Assembly (NCBI GenBank): GCA_964030475.1
Contig: CAXIPT010000002.1
Coordinates: 2,364,827 to 2,428,826 of the forward strand
From: Tethya wilhelma
Taxonomy: Eukaryota > Porifera > Demospongiae > Tethyida > Tethyidae
Reading direction: 5' to 3'
Length of the DNA: 64,000 nt
The position numbers and the translations under genes were made by a program. Positions within the stretch are counted from its first letter, which is position 1; every line of letters starts with the position of its first letter. Of this stretch, positions 23,351-34,861 are shown piece by piece. The notes under the pieces were generated by a model. The model had not been told where the DNA came from and searched no databases. It was given only the letters and a program-made list of their open reading frames with translations.

Positions 23351-24072
23351 CATGGGCACATACACTGCGAGGGTACAATTACTATAATAAAATTATTAAT
23401 ACCTTTGCTGCATGCATGCATGGGCATGTGTGCAAAAGTTTACAATTATAGTCGGTTAATTAATTGTGTCTGGTTCAGCACCTTTATACTGCCCATATAA
23501 AAATTTACAGCTTGGTTTCTGGACCTCGCTTAATATCCAGATCAAGCTAGAAGGCCAAATTTCGGTGAATATTAGAAAATTTTTATTACAATTATAGTAA
23601 TAATACTAGACTCTGGCCTCTTTTTGAGCTTGACTCTATCACGTTGGAGCAAAATTTGAGTGATTCAATTAACTTAGAGTAAACCGGACTATCTGCTTAT
23701 CCGGCAGGCTTCCAGGAAAACTGGTGTCTGGATAACCAAGGCTCTACTAGCTGTAGCTAAAAACAAACAAACAAACAAAATTTCCAAGAAACTTGTCTAT
23801 ATAATTATACTACAAGTCACTAGAGTTTGGCACTCTTACTGCTAGAGCTATATCATAGCACTACAGTTACTAGTACTTTAATAGTCTCGTTCTAGCTATT
23901 TTATTGTTTACTTAACAAATTAAAGAGCCTACTATAACTATTCAGAGTAAGGCTACGTAACAGTATAAGATTTTGACCTGACCATGCATACATGCATTAT
24001 ACTATGATACCATAATTTTATGCAGGAATCAAAATAATTACTTCAATCTTACTAGTGTTCAAGAAGTAAATT
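23351..24072. other. 5' flank of giant gene 2
   Basis: AT-rich, with no gene. Just before the start codon, CTTACTAG|TGTTCAAGAAG resembles the conserved AG plus leader found in front of the other paralogues, consistent with a splice acceptor. Confidence 0.5.
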
Positions 24073-27000
24073 ATGACCATAAAACTGATTTTGCTTTTGC
24101 CATTGCTGGTGCTCACATCTGCTGAGACCTACTATGTCACACCATCATCAAACACCCCATGTCCTGAAGAAGGTGTGCCTTGCTTCACTCTCTCCCAGTA
24201 TGCTAACAAATCGAGTGACTACTTTGTCTCCAACACCACTCTTATCTTTCTACATGGGAACCACAGCCTCGAAGCAGAGCTCTTAATTCGGAATATTACA
24301 GTGTTTTCAGCCCTGGGTTCTCATCGTGATACATCAATTAACTGCTATGAGTCGGCTAGATTCACATTTCAGTTAATCAGTGTTGTTAGTATGAGAGGAT
24401 TAGCACTCTTTGGGTGTGTGAATAATGAAGGAACTTGGGTTGAAGAATATATGGTGGAAGATTGTAGTTTTGATGGTCAGAAACGTAGTGGAACTGGACT
24501 GTATCTAGTTGAGGTGTCCACTGCTAACATCATGAGAAGTAATTTCTCTTTCAATACTGGTAATAAACGTCCATGTGGTCCAACACTTACATGTGTAGCT
24601 GGTGGAGCAATCTTTGTTATGAACAGTACATTTGGTATTAGCATCACACAATGCATCTTCCAGAACAACAGTGCCCAGGGTGAAGACATTGGGTACGGTG
24701 GAGCACTGTCCGTTACATCAAGTCCTATCACCATAATCAACAGCATACTCAACAGCAACAGCGTGAAAGGTGATCAGTATGGATGGGGTGGAGTAGTGGA
24801 TGCTGATTCCTGTCCCAACATCACTATAGTTAACAGTACTATCAGCAACAACAGTGTGACTGTAAACCATGGTGGTGGAGAAGGAGGAGCAGTGTCTGTT
24901 TCCAAATCCCTTTCTATCACAATAGACAATAGTATACTCAACGGTAACACGTTGTGTGGAGGAAATAAAAATGGAACACAGTTTGGTGGTGCGGTGTACA
25001 TTGAGTCAAGTTTGAATATCACTATATCTAATTGTACACTCAGTAATAACACTGTTACTGGAAATCAGAATGGATATGGTGGGGCATTGTTTGCTGACTT
25101 TAGTTCTAACATGACCATAGTCAACAGCATATTAAACAATAACAAAATTATTGATAATCAGACAGGATGCGGTGGAGCAGTGTTCATTATATTATGTTAT
25201 TATTTGACGATATCTAACTGCACAATAAGCAGCAACACTCTGACTAGAAACCAAAATGGAACTGGTGGAGCAGTATATGCTGAGGAAAGTCATTATATCA
25301 CTATATCTAATAGTACACTCAGTAATAATACTGTTACTGGAAATCAGAATGGATATGGTGGGGCATTGTTTGCTGACTTTAGTTCTAACATGACCATAGT
25401 CAACAGCATATTAAATAATAACGAAGTTATTGATAATCAAGATGGATGGGGTGGAGCAGTGCATGTTATATCATGTTATTACTTGACGATATCTAACTGC
25501 ACGTTAAACAGCAACAATCTGATTAGAAATCACTATGGAAAGGGTGGAGCTGTGTACATTGAAACAAGCCTAACTGTCACCATATTTAATAGTATACTTA
25601 ATAACAACACTTTGACTAGAAATAAAAATGGATATGGAGGAGCATTGTTTGTTTACTTAACTCCAAACACCACTATAGTCAAGAGTACATTCAATAATAA
25701 CACAGTGATTGGAGTTCAGAATGGATGGGGTGGAGCAATGTATGCTCACACAAGCCCTCATATTACGATATCTTATTGCACACTCAATAATAACACTGTG
25801 ATTAAACACCAGAAGGCATGGGGTGGAGCAATACACACTTACAATAGTTCTCACATCAACATAGTCAATAGCACACTAAGCAATAACTCCGTAGTTGGAA
25901 AACTTGCTGGATATGGTGGAGCAGTGTATGCTAACATAAGTGCACACATCACTATAGTCAATAGTATATTCAACAAAAACAGTGCGACTGGAAATCAGGA
26001 TGGATTTGGGGGTGCAATGTATATAAACTCAAGTCCTAACATCACTCTACTCAATAGTTCATACGAAAGTAACACTTTAATTGGAGATCAAGATGGAGCT
26101 GGTGGCGCAATCTTTGTTGCCTCATGCCCAAATATTTCTATATTGTATTGTACACTCAATGACAACACAGTGACTGGAAATCAAAATGGAACTGGTGGAG
26201 CTGTTTATGTTGAGCTTAGTTTAAATATCACAATATTCAAAAGTGTACTCAACAAAAACAATGTGACTGCCAATCAAAATGGTTCTGGTGGAGCAGTATA
26301 TGTTCACTCAAGCCTTGGTATCACCATATCAAATTGTACACTCAATACAAACACAGTGCAGACTGAAGGACAGCTTGCATTGGGCGGAGCATTCGCTACT
26401 TTCAATAATTCAGACGTCACAATAGTCAATAGCATACTAGAAAGCAACAGTGTGCATGGAAATACGGGAAATGGCTATGGTGGAGGAGTGCTTGCTAATA
26501 ATAGTCCTAACATCACTATAGCCAGCAGTATCCTCAGTAGTAATAGTGTGACTGGAATTCAAAATGGAACTGGTGGAGCAGTGAACGTTCAGCTAAGTTC
26601 AAATATCACAATATCTAATAGTATACTTAACACTAACACTGTGATTGGAGATGATAAAGCATGGGGTGGAGCAGTGTCAGTTAATTCAAGTCCTAAGGTT
26701 ACTATAGTAAACAGTATACTTAACAGTAACAATGTGACTGGAAATCATATCGGGGTTGGAGGTGCAGTACATGCTGAAAAAAGTCCCAATATTGCATTAA
26801 CCAATAATACACTCAACAACAACACTGTGACTGGAAACCAGAATGGACTGGGTGGAGCATTTTTGGCTATATTTAGTCCCAATATTACTATATTAAACAG
26901 TTCATTCAACAACAACTTTGTAACTGCAAATAAGCGTGGAGCTGGTGGAGCAGTGAATTCTGAGCTTAGTCCCAATATCACAATAGTAACCAGTACATTT

Positions 27001-30000
27001 AGGAACAACAGTGTGACTGGAGAGAATGGGCATGGTGGTGTGCTTTATTCTACAAATTCTGATGTTAAAGCTGCTGTTATTTCTGTTCAAGCTTGTATTT
27101 TCAGCAGTAATAATGCAAACAAAGGCTCAGTGTTTTACTTTGTTTCCATATCATTCAAAAGTATAGATTCTCTAAAAATCCAAAATAATGTTGCAACTAC
27201 CAGTGGTGGTGCATTAATATATGCAATAGAAAGCACATTGAATTTTTCAGGCAACACCACAGTTTCTCACAATCATGGATCAATGTTGTTTTACTCCTGC
27301 CAAGTAACATTTATGGGGTACACTAAACTTGAAAATTCCAATGCGTCTAAAGAAGGAGGAGCATTAAGTTTTTTTCAAAGTGAGCTAGTGTTTATGGGTG
27401 AAGCCAACCTGACATATAACAGAGCTATACGAGGCGGGGCCATTGCAGCTACAAATAGTAAAATTAATGCTTTAGGAGTTCTTTGTATACTATATAACAC
27501 AGCATTAGTCTCTGGTGGAGCCATCTATGCTTACCAGAGTGAACTCAACTTTAAAAACCAAATTACAGTAAGCAGAAATCATGCAGAGCTTAGAGGTGGA
27601 GGTATTCATGCTATTAGCTCAACAACAACACTGAATGGTGGATCGAGAACTAGTATTGTAAGCAATCAAGCCAAAAAGGGAGGTGGAATATGTTTAGAAG
27701 GAAATGCTAAAGTATACTTACTAAAAAACAAAGCAGAATGCATTAATCCTATAGATGATATCTGCATCGTTAACTCATCAGCGTGGATGTCATTTCAACT
27801 AATTCATAACACTGCTGACTATGGAGGAGCTGTGTATGTTGCTGATGACACAACCTCTGGTAAATGTTCGGCATCTAGAATTAGTAATAAGATAACAACA
27901 GACAATCAATGCTTTATACAAAGCTTGCTACCATATAATATCATAAGTGTTTTTTTTGTAGTAGGAAGTAGCCCTAATAGTTTTAATTATTACAATACAA
28001 ATCTAACTGACAATTCTGCAAAAATAGCTGGAGATGCAGTATATGGTGGTCTATTGGACAGGTGTAGGGTCAATCCTATAGCTGAAACAATCCAAACCTA
28101 TTTACTTGATAGTTCTACAGTAAACAGTATCTCTTATATTCTCAATATTAGTGATCTTGATATGCAAGATTTCAACTCAACTAAAGTAATATCATCTGAT
28201 CCAGTTCGTGTTTGTTTCTGTAAAGACAACCAACCAGACTGCAGCTACCATCCTCAGCCAAAATATGTTAGAAAAGGAGAAAAGTTTACAGTGTCACTTG
28301 TAGTAGTCGACCATATCAACAACTCCATAGCAATCAGTACCACTGGTGTGCCTACTATACATGCATATTTATCATCACTAGAAGCTAGTCTTGGTGAGGG
28401 ACAATCAGTTCAACCAACTAATGGAGATGGTAGTTGTACAAAGTTGACATATAGTATTCTCACTCCTCATAACTCTGAAGAGCTTCATCTCTATGCTGAT
28501 GGTCCATGCAAAGACACAGGAATATCCATAGCAAATCTCACTGTGAACATCAAACCTTGTCCAATTGGTTTTAAAGACTTAAACAGATCACGCTGTGAGT
28601 GTGACCCTATAATCTATCTCAATTACACAAGTAATTGCAATATTGACACAGAAACAGTTCAGAGAAAAGATAACGTATGGTTTGATTACTTAAACACAAC
28701 AGATCACCAAGGTTATGTATTACACAAATACTGTCCTTTTGACTACTGCAAACCATCAACTAGAAACATTTCAGTTAATCTAAACATTAAGAGTGGTGCT
28801 GATCAACTGTGTGCATTCAATCACTTTGGAAAGCTCTGTGGATCTTGTAAGAAAGGACACAGTCTCTCACTTGGCAGTTCACATTGTAGGTCGTGTTCTA
28901 ACAACTGGATTGGATTAATTATTGTCTTTGCTCTAGCTGGTATAGTACTAGTTGCTTTTATTTTAAAAGTAAACTTTGTGGTAGCTGAAGGAACTTTCAA
29001 TGTTCTTATTTTTTATGCTAATATCATTGCTGCAAATCGTGCTACTTTCTTTCCACAAGATGAAACAAAGATATTGTCTGTCTTCATAGCATGGCTTAAC
29101 CTAGACCTTGGAATTGAGACTTGCTTCTATGATGGAATGGATGCCTATGCTAAAACATGGCTACAACTGGCATTTCCAATCTATGTTATTTCATTAGTTG
29201 TTGCCATTATAATTATCAGTGACCACTCAACAAAGTTTGCAATGATGTTCGTTGGAAAGAACCCAATAGCAACACTGGCTACTCTTATCCTACTCTCCTA
29301 CACCAAACTACTTCGTACAATCATTACTGCATTGCAATTTACAAGGCTTGAATATTCTGATGGTTCCTATGAATTAGTATGGCTAGTTGATGGTAACATC
29401 CCATTTCTCAGTCCAAAGCATATCCCTCTCTTCATCACAGCTCTTGTCATTGTCCTAGTTGGTGGAACATTTACTTTCATACTCTTTGCCTGGCAGTGGC
29501 TTGTTTACTGTCCTAACAGAGGACCCTTGAGATGGATCTTTGGAAATGGTAAAGTCATTGCTTTCATAGATGCCTATCACAATCCCTTCAACAAAGACCA
29601 TCGCTATTGGATTGGACTGCTCTTTCTAGTGCGTGTTCTCCTGTATCTTGTATCAGCTGTGAATGTTCTTGGAGATCCTTCTATCAACCTCCTCAGCATA
29701 GGCATTGTAGTTACTAGCATTTTTGTTTTTCAGATTATTATAACCGAATGGAAAAGCAGTAAAATATACAAAAAGAAACGTAACACTCTACTTGACTGTA
29801 TTTCTCTCTTAAACCTCATCGTTCTGACAATTGCCACCTTCCTTGTTAACGAGGTTAAGGGGAAGCAGACAGTGGTTGCTTACATCTCAATTAGCATAGC
29901 TTTTGTTACATTTCTAGTTATCCTTGTACACCATGTAAAACGATTCATCCTCAACAAGCTATTCCAAAAGATAATCAACAACTTTTGCAAGCCACAACTA

Positions 30001-30636
30001 GTACATATCCAACCTTTCGACAATACAGTGAGTCAATCAGATGATGAATCGACAGAAGTCAGTGTGACTGAAGTCAATGCCCTCCCTGAACCCTTGGATA
30101 CTATTTCTACAACAGGATCAATTGAAGAAATCACTGAAAATGGAGACCATCGAGTGTTCGAATTGGCTAAATTGACATCAATTGCAGATCAAACTGACAC
30201 TTGTAACAGCAATCAACTCTTCCTGGACCAGTATGACAATCAATCTCCATTGACCACTGCTACAAGCACACTCACGGATCTGGAATCTCCAGTGTTCATC
30301 TCATACGGTGAGCTCAAGCCTATTCAGCTCACAACCAATGAGGACATACCTATTCAAAGGGAATACTATCAAGCCAAATCTGTTCAAAAAGAAATTGATT
30401 ACGATTCACATCAACCTGAGGAGAAAACACACCAGTTGTCAATGAATTGTAAAAAAGTTCCATCAATGCCTCCTACATTTCACATTTCTCCATCACAGGG
30501 TACTAAAAATATCTCTATTGAAATGTCTGCCTTGGTACCTGGACGAGAACGCTCAACTATGCCCCACCTCCTTCCTTTCCAGGAAGAAGACTACCAGTCA
30601 GAGGATGACAATGAGAAGTCTCCTCTACTTCCATAA
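24073..30636 (+). CDS. Giant beta-helix repeat, multi-pass membrane protein (paralogue 2, about 25 repeats)
   Basis: An intact 2187-residue single exon and the largest of the family. Signal peptide 1-17, N-terminal conserved segment to about 200, then about 25 units of roughly 31 residues (about 206-990). More degenerate GG repeats follow to about 1250, then the SSDPVRVCFCKDNQPDCSYHP module, the Cys knot, about 8-9 membrane segments (about 1608-1952) and a 235-residue cytosolic tail ending DNEKSPLLP. Units 4-6 and 7-9 are near-identical triplets (279-bp period), showing recent internal duplication of three repeats at once. Many units read TISNCTLSNNTVTGNQNG, a cysteine-bearing variant that is rarer in the other paralogues. 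The first 118 bp after the signal-peptide core (24109-24226) are identical to paralogue 1 (14975-15092). A surface receptor or adhesion role is inferred. The function is unknown. Confidence 0.9.
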   Translation: MTIKLILLLPLLVLTSAETYYVTPSSNTPCPEEGVPCFTLSQYANKSSDYFVSNTTLIFLHGNHSLEAELLIRNITVFSALGSHRDTSINCYESARFTFQLISVVSMRGLALFGCVNNEGTWVEEYMVEDCSFDGQKRSGTGLYLVEVSTANIMRSNFSFNTGNKRPCGPTLTCVAGGAIFVMNSTFGISITQCIFQNNSAQGEDIGYGGALSVTSSPITIINSILNSNSVKGDQYGWGGVVDADSCPNITIVNSTISNNSVTVNHGGGEGGAVSVSKSLSITIDNSILNGNTLCGGNKNGTQFGGAVYIESSLNITISNCTLSNNTVTGNQNGYGGALFADFSSNMTIVNSILNNNKIIDNQTGCGGAVFIILCYYLTISNCTISSNTLTRNQNGTGGAVYAEESHYITISNSTLSNNTVTGNQNGYGGALFADFSSNMTIVNSILNNNEVIDNQDGWGGAVHVISCYYLTISNCTLNSNNLIRNHYGKGGAVYIETSLTVTIFNSILNNNTLTRNKNGYGGALFVYLTPNTTIVKSTFNNNTVIGVQNGWGGAMYAHTSPHITISYCTLNNNTVIKHQKAWGGAIHTYNSSHINIVNSTLSNNSVVGKLAGYGGAVYANISAHITIVNSIFNKNSATGNQDGFGGAMYINSSPNITLLNSSYESNTLIGDQDGAGGAIFVASCPNISILYCTLNDNTVTGNQNGTGGAVYVELSLNITIFKSVLNKNNVTANQNGSGGAVYVHSSLGITISNCTLNTNTVQTEGQLALGGAFATFNNSDVTIVNSILESNSVHGNTGNGYGGGVLANNSPNITIASSILSSNSVTGIQNGTGGAVNVQLSSNITISNSILNTNTVIGDDKAWGGAVSVNSSPKVTIVNSILNSNNVTGNHIGVGGAVHAEKSPNIALTNNTLNNNTVTGNQNGLGGAFLAIFSPNITILNSSFNNNFVTANKRGAGGAVNSELSPNITIVTSTFRNNSVTGENGHGGVLYSTNSDVKAAVISVQACIFSSNNANKGSVFYFVSISFKSIDSLKIQNNVATTSGGALIYAIESTLNFSGNTTVSHNHGSMLFYSCQVTFMGYTKLENSNASKEGGALSFFQSELVFMGEANLTYNRAIRGGAIAATNSKINALGVLCILYNTALVSGGAIYAYQSELNFKNQITVSRNHAELRGGGIHAISSTTTLNGGSRTSIVSNQAKKGGGICLEGNAKVYLLKNKAECINPIDDICIVNSSAWMSFQLIHNTADYGGAVYVADDTTSGKCSASRISNKITTDNQCFIQSLLPYNIISVFFVVGSSPNSFNYYNTNLTDNSAKIAGDAVYGGLLDRCRVNPIAETIQTYLLDSSTVNSISYILNISDLDMQDFNSTKVISSDPVRVCFCKDNQPDCSYHPQPKYVRKGEKFTVSLVVVDHINNSIAISTTGVPTIHAYLSSLEASLGEGQSVQPTNGDGSCTKLTYSILTPHNSEELHLYADGPCKDTGISIANLTVNIKPCPIGFKDLNRSRCECDPIIYLNYTSNCNIDTETVQRKDNVWFDYLNTTDHQGYVLHKYCPFDYCKPSTRNISVNLNIKSGADQLCAFNHFGKLCGSCKKGHSLSLGSSHCRSCSNNWIGLIIVFALAGIVLVAFILKVNFVVAEGTFNVLIFYANIIAANRATFFPQDETKILSVFIAWLNLDLGIETCFYDGMDAYAKTWLQLAFPIYVISLVVAIIIISDHSTKFAMMFVGKNPIATLATLILLSYTKLLRTIITALQFTRLEYSDGSYELVWLVDGNIPFLSPKHIPLFITALVIVLVGGTFTFILFAWQWLVYCPNRGPLRWIFGNGKVIAFIDAYHNPFNKDHRYWIGLLFLVRVLLYLVSAVNVLGDPSINLLSIGIVVTSIFVFQIIITEWKSSKIYKKKRNTLLDCISLLNLIVLTIATFLVNEVKGKQTVVAYISISIAFVTFLVILVHHVKRFILNKLFQKIINNFCKPQLVHIQPFDNTVSQSDDESTEVSVTEVNALPEPLDTISTTGSIEEITENGDHRVFELAKLTSIADQTDTCNSNQLFLDQYDNQSPLTTATSTLTDLESPVFISYGELKPIQLTTNEDIPIQREYYQAKSVQKEIDYDSHQPEEKTHQLSMNCKKVPSMPPTFHISPSQGTKNISIEMSALVPGRERSTMPHLLPFQEEDYQSEDDNEKSPLLP
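24690..27045 (+). repeat. 93-bp tandem repeats, paralogue 2, with a 279-bp higher-order duplication
   Basis: About 25 in-frame units. The block starting near 25050 recurs near 25329 with few changes, a 279-bp period equal to three units. Confidence 0.9.
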
Positions 30637-30864
30637 CATCAACAATGACTTAAGTTAAATAATGATAAGAAATACAAAACTTACAACCATTGTATAATGT
30701 CATGATTTACACAAGGATGTCTTTATAATAGCTAGCTTAATTGCACAAACCACATTTCGTACACATGGTGTCATATAATAACTTACTTTTCGTACAATAC
30801 TTAATCGTCTTTGCCAAATGTGTAGATTAGTACTATAATATATATTATACATAATAAATTATCA
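30637..30864. other. 3' flank of giant gene 2
   Basis: A candidate poly(A) signal AATAAA lies at 30853-30858. There is nothing else of note. Confidence 0.4.
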
Positions 30865-32223
30865 TGAATAGATATTAATGGGTACAAGGGATGGTCATCA
30901 CAATGCCTCAGACTGCTGCATTCAGTACACCCATAACTAAGTTAAAATGTGATCAAGGGGTCAACCAAACAAAAACTAATTCTGAATCAACAATTATCTC
31001 ACCTCTTCTTTTCTGGAGTACAAGAAATAGTCCATCTTCGCACTCTCGTAGCTGTTCCTCTTCAACTGATGACACAGAATGCCCTCCATGGCACTGCAGT
31101 AGAATGATACATACAGCAACTTTCTGGTAGAGCCATTTCTTATAATTAGAGAGAAATATTGAAGGAATACACTAACAAGGCTGACTACAGAAGTTTGGAC
31201 CACTACTAGTTTGGACCTAGGTTCATGCAATCACATGTATGTATATATATAGCTAGCACTAGCTTGGACATTGAATGTAGGGACAAACTGGCATGTAGGA
31301 TTACAGGATGTGGAGTCATTAATGTTATCAGATAGTTCTGCATCTGCATGCCTATCATGCATCCTGTTACAACATTAAACTTCTGAGAAACTGTTACAAC
31401 AGATACCATACTTGTAACATAGGGTAAGTATATACAGTCATGTTTCAATGCCAAAAAACATCTAAACAACCCCCAAATTTGCATACTATACAATGTCATG
31501 CATGTGCAGCAACTATTGCAACACTAAAAGTTAACAAACCATATAATTACTTCATGATAAGAGATTATAGCACAAATATGTGACCCACACACAGTTAGAT
31601 ATGCCATAAATAGTAAACATGCAGTCAAAAATAACACAGATGATATAGTCAAGGAAATGGGATCATCAAACACGTACGTCAATGCTGCATTGTTATGCAT
31701 GTTTAGTAATTTTATAACACTATTAATACAAGGTGTAAGTTTACAACCATATAATCATCATTATATATATATATATATATATATATATACTATTTATGGC
31801 ACAAATAATATGTGACCCATACAGCTATTACATAATACCATTATTAATAAACTATTTAATTTAATAATCACACGTATACAGGAATTATAATAGTCAAGGA
31901 AATGTGATCATGAAACACATCAATGCTGCACGCTTATATGAACGAACAATTGTTGTTTGCTTCACAGAATTGAACTAAATCAACTTTGTCACAGTGTATC
32001 TGAAACAAGACTTAAATAAGGTAGGTTGTGTAGGATCATTGTTCGAAAATTTATGTATATTTGCACATTAATTGTCAGAAGTTTTAAGAGTCTAGGGATA
32101 AACTGATAATAATTATTATAGTTGAGCTATTATAGTTACGTCCAAAATCAGTCTACACTAAGATCTCCTAAAGTACATAGAACTACTATTTATCGAACAT
32201 TTTGGGTTTGTGTACAGAGAGTA
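30865..32223 (+). repeat. Segmental duplication, copy 1
   Basis: Collinear with 39393-40863 over its whole length with small indels, starting TGAATAGATATTAATGGG and ending TACAGAGAGTA. It is non-coding and contains an (AT)n tract at about 31762-31790. It stops exactly where a transposon end (CACTGTTAGAA) begins. Confidence 0.9.
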
Positions 32224-32870
32224 CACTGTTAGAAATAAGGTGTCCATCAACACCCCAATATTGACCGAAAAATTTTTCGGGGTGTTATCTAACACTCCAG
32301 TGTCGTACAACACCTATTCTGTGTTGAACAACACCCATGGGTGTTTATCAAAACCTTTTGTAAAATAATACTTTATACTCATATATAATACATCTTAGCA
32401 TCATAACAACACTCAGAAATGGCTATATGCAACTTAGAACCATCTAATAGTGCCAAATCACTGACTTTTAAACAGGCTTATTTATATTCAATAATAATGA
32501 CATCATTACTGAGCATGCTCAGTAGCGCAATTTTGAACTTAGAGTGAGCAGCTGTAAATTTTGTCTTGTGTGAAGATGCTGAGTTCTTCAACAAAACCCT
32601 GAAAGGATGACTTCTAGGCAGGAAAAACTGAAAAGAAGAGAGTTAAACTTGTCAAGAATTCAATTTGGAGTGCTTGAGGTAAGAAAAGTTGATGTTTTAC
32701 AGTCTAACTGAGCTGTACTAACTGGGCTGATATTTATTTTTTCAGCGCCGTTGATAAGTCATTGGAAAAGCTACAATACCCCCAAATATGACTTCCAGAT
32801 AGCATGAACAGATGGCTGCAACCTAGATAAACTCAAAATTTGAGGTAAGAACAGCTAGATAAGGCGTACT
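32224..32870 (+). mobile_element. Left part of a TA-inserted TIR element with ACACCC subterminal repeats
   Basis: It starts CACTGTTAGAA directly after a TA. The same TA is uninterrupted in the duplicated segment (40862-40863), which gives an empty site. Short ACACC and GGTGT words are scattered over the first 120 bp, as in the complete element at 37942-39105. I did not find the matching right end (AACAGTG-TA), so the copy is probably truncated. No transposase is seen. Confidence 0.65.
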
Positions 32871-32980
32871 ATCATACGTACGGTAGTACGTATAGTAGGA
32901 ATGGGCCGAATGTCCCATAGGCACAATACAAAATGTTTATGATCATAAAAATCTAACAAAACAAAATTGAGTCTTCAAAT
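32871..32980 (+). repeat. R1 repeat head adjoining the Copia fragment
   Basis: It holds the R1 head words GTAGGAATGGGCCGA, TGTCCCATAG and AAAATCTAACA. At about 32980 the similarity to other R1 copies stops and the Copia-derived sequence begins. Confidence 0.7.
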
Positions 32981-34215
32981 CCAACTCGAGTAGCAAACGC
33001 TATAACCTTGTCATCTTTGTTGAGGATATCACAGCCAGACTTTGTGAACTTGGTAGTGCTACCTGCCTCCGCAGCCTTGGAGACACTAAGAAGATTGTAC
33101 GAAAGATTTGGCCCGTACAGAACATTCTTCAGCCTGCACCTGTGCGTGTTTCCATCAGGAAGAAGGGTCTCGATGGTAACTGTTCCCACTGCTGTACCAT
33201 CTAGAGTGTGTCCATCTCCAAGAGTTACTTCTTGGGATTCTTTCAGTTGTTCAAGTTCAGCAAACTGTTCTTTGTCATTGCACATGTGGCATGTGGCTCC
33301 TGAATCCACAATCCATTTCCCTCTGGATACAGTTGAGAGTGCATGAGCTGCCACCAACATTGACTCGCCATCTGAGTCACTCCTGCTTTTTGCATCAGCG
33401 GCACTTGCAGACTGCTTCGGTTTGGAAGATGAGTGTCCTTCGTTTTTCTTCTGTAGCTGAGCCCATTTTCTGCAATCTCGTTTAAAATGACCTGGTTTGT
33501 GGCAGAAATGACAGGTCAAAGTATTTCTTGGATTCCCCCGATTTGACCTGTATCCATGCTTGGCACTGAATGCCTTTCCATCGCTTTCACCTTCGAGACC
33601 TCCACACGTCAGCTGCTTCTGCCTTAGCTCCTCACTCCTGATTTTTTCTTTAACATCAGCAAGGGAGGGTACGGCATCTGTGCTTGCGGTCAAAGCAGTA
33701 ACCATCGTCTGGAAGGATTCTGGCAGTGATGCGAGGATGAACATGACTTGCTTGTTTTCGCCTACAGGATCTTCTAGTACTGCTAGAGAATCGAAAATTT
33801 CCTGTAGCAACTTTAAATGCTTAGTAACAGATCCGCCGTCTTTCAACTCTTTCATCCGTGGAAGGTTGAACAACTTCTTCCACAATTCATACCGATTGCC
33901 CCATGTCTTTCTCTCAAAGTGGTTTTGCAATAGTTTCCAAACAGCCACGGGATCTTCTGGCTCCCGACCAATCAGGTAGTGCAGCTCCGGCTTCAAGGAC
34001 AGTACAATCATGGAAAGAGCTTTGTTGCATTTAGTTTTGAACTTTTTCTTTTCCGCCGCCACGGCGTCACCGCTTCCTTCCGGTTCCTTTTCCTTGCCAT
34101 TTACGATCTCCCACAGATCGTCTCGAATTAGAGCCATTCGTAGCTGCAGTTTCCACGAAGGGTAGTTCTCGCTGTTGAGTTTGATAAGTTCGCTTGTGTT
34201 CGACCCAGTTGCCAT
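32953..34215 (-). mobile_element. gag: Ty1/Copia retrotransposon fragment: Gag plus start of protease
   Basis: An open frame of 420 residues from the ATG at 34215 (an in-frame extension goes to 34248). The N-terminal half matches the Copia Gag (UBN2-type) pattern, with WKLQLRMALIRDDLWEIV and a helical core. A CCHC zinc knuckle reads CHFCHKPGHFKRDC (about residues 246-259 counting from 34248). The aspartic protease active site follows (IVDSGATCHMC), then a typical pre-integrase stretch (LKNVLYGPNLSYNLLSVSK). The frame stops there, so integrase, reverse transcriptase and RNase H are missing. No long terminal repeats are apparent. It is a dead or captured fragment. Its 3' end overlaps R1-like DNA, which supplies the last codons and the stop. 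Confidence 0.9.
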
Positions 34216-34861
34216 TTCGAAAGATAAATGATCAGCGTACACCAACAATTCACAAAAAAAAAAATGTTCGATACAGTTCTTGACAGTAATTTCACAATCG
34301 TCACTTGAATAGAAATTCTAGAAGACTGGGCCCATAACCTATTGGCAGAGTACTTAAACCAAATATGCGGCAGTGTTAATAGCGCAAGCTAGCGATAATG
34401 AACACTTCAGAGAAACTTTCTTAATAGAGCAAAAAACAGCTACAACAAGACAAGTAAGATACAAAAGTAATGTACTGCATATAAAAGACATGTCAAGAAG
34501 AGCGGGCCTCCAAATAAGAATAGTGCATTGTGTACAAAAACTAACAAAAGAACAATGTCAAGAAGTACATGACAATGTGTGGAAACAATTAAGACCTAAT
34601 ACACAAAAATTAACTAATAGTACAAGTAATTATACATGACATTGTGGTATGAGTGTAAACATTAGTCAAGTGCAACAAGTAAACTACAATAACAGTAAAT
34701 ATGTCAACAGTGTCTACTTCAAAGACCTACCATATAATGTGTGTTCAATCAACTAAATACTATAAAAATTGTTATTATTCAGGGCTTCAAATAGCCTAGA
34801 TCAAAACCTGCAAAATGGTTCTTTGCTAGTTAGAATCCTAAATTTACCTTTGTACTAAGCT
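34216..34861. other. DNA between Copia fragment and a 250-residue frame
   Basis: Contains a short open frame at 34373-34639 with no recognisable domain. The stretch could be the former 5' leader of the retroelement, but no LTR boundary or primer-binding site was seen. Confidence 0.35.
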
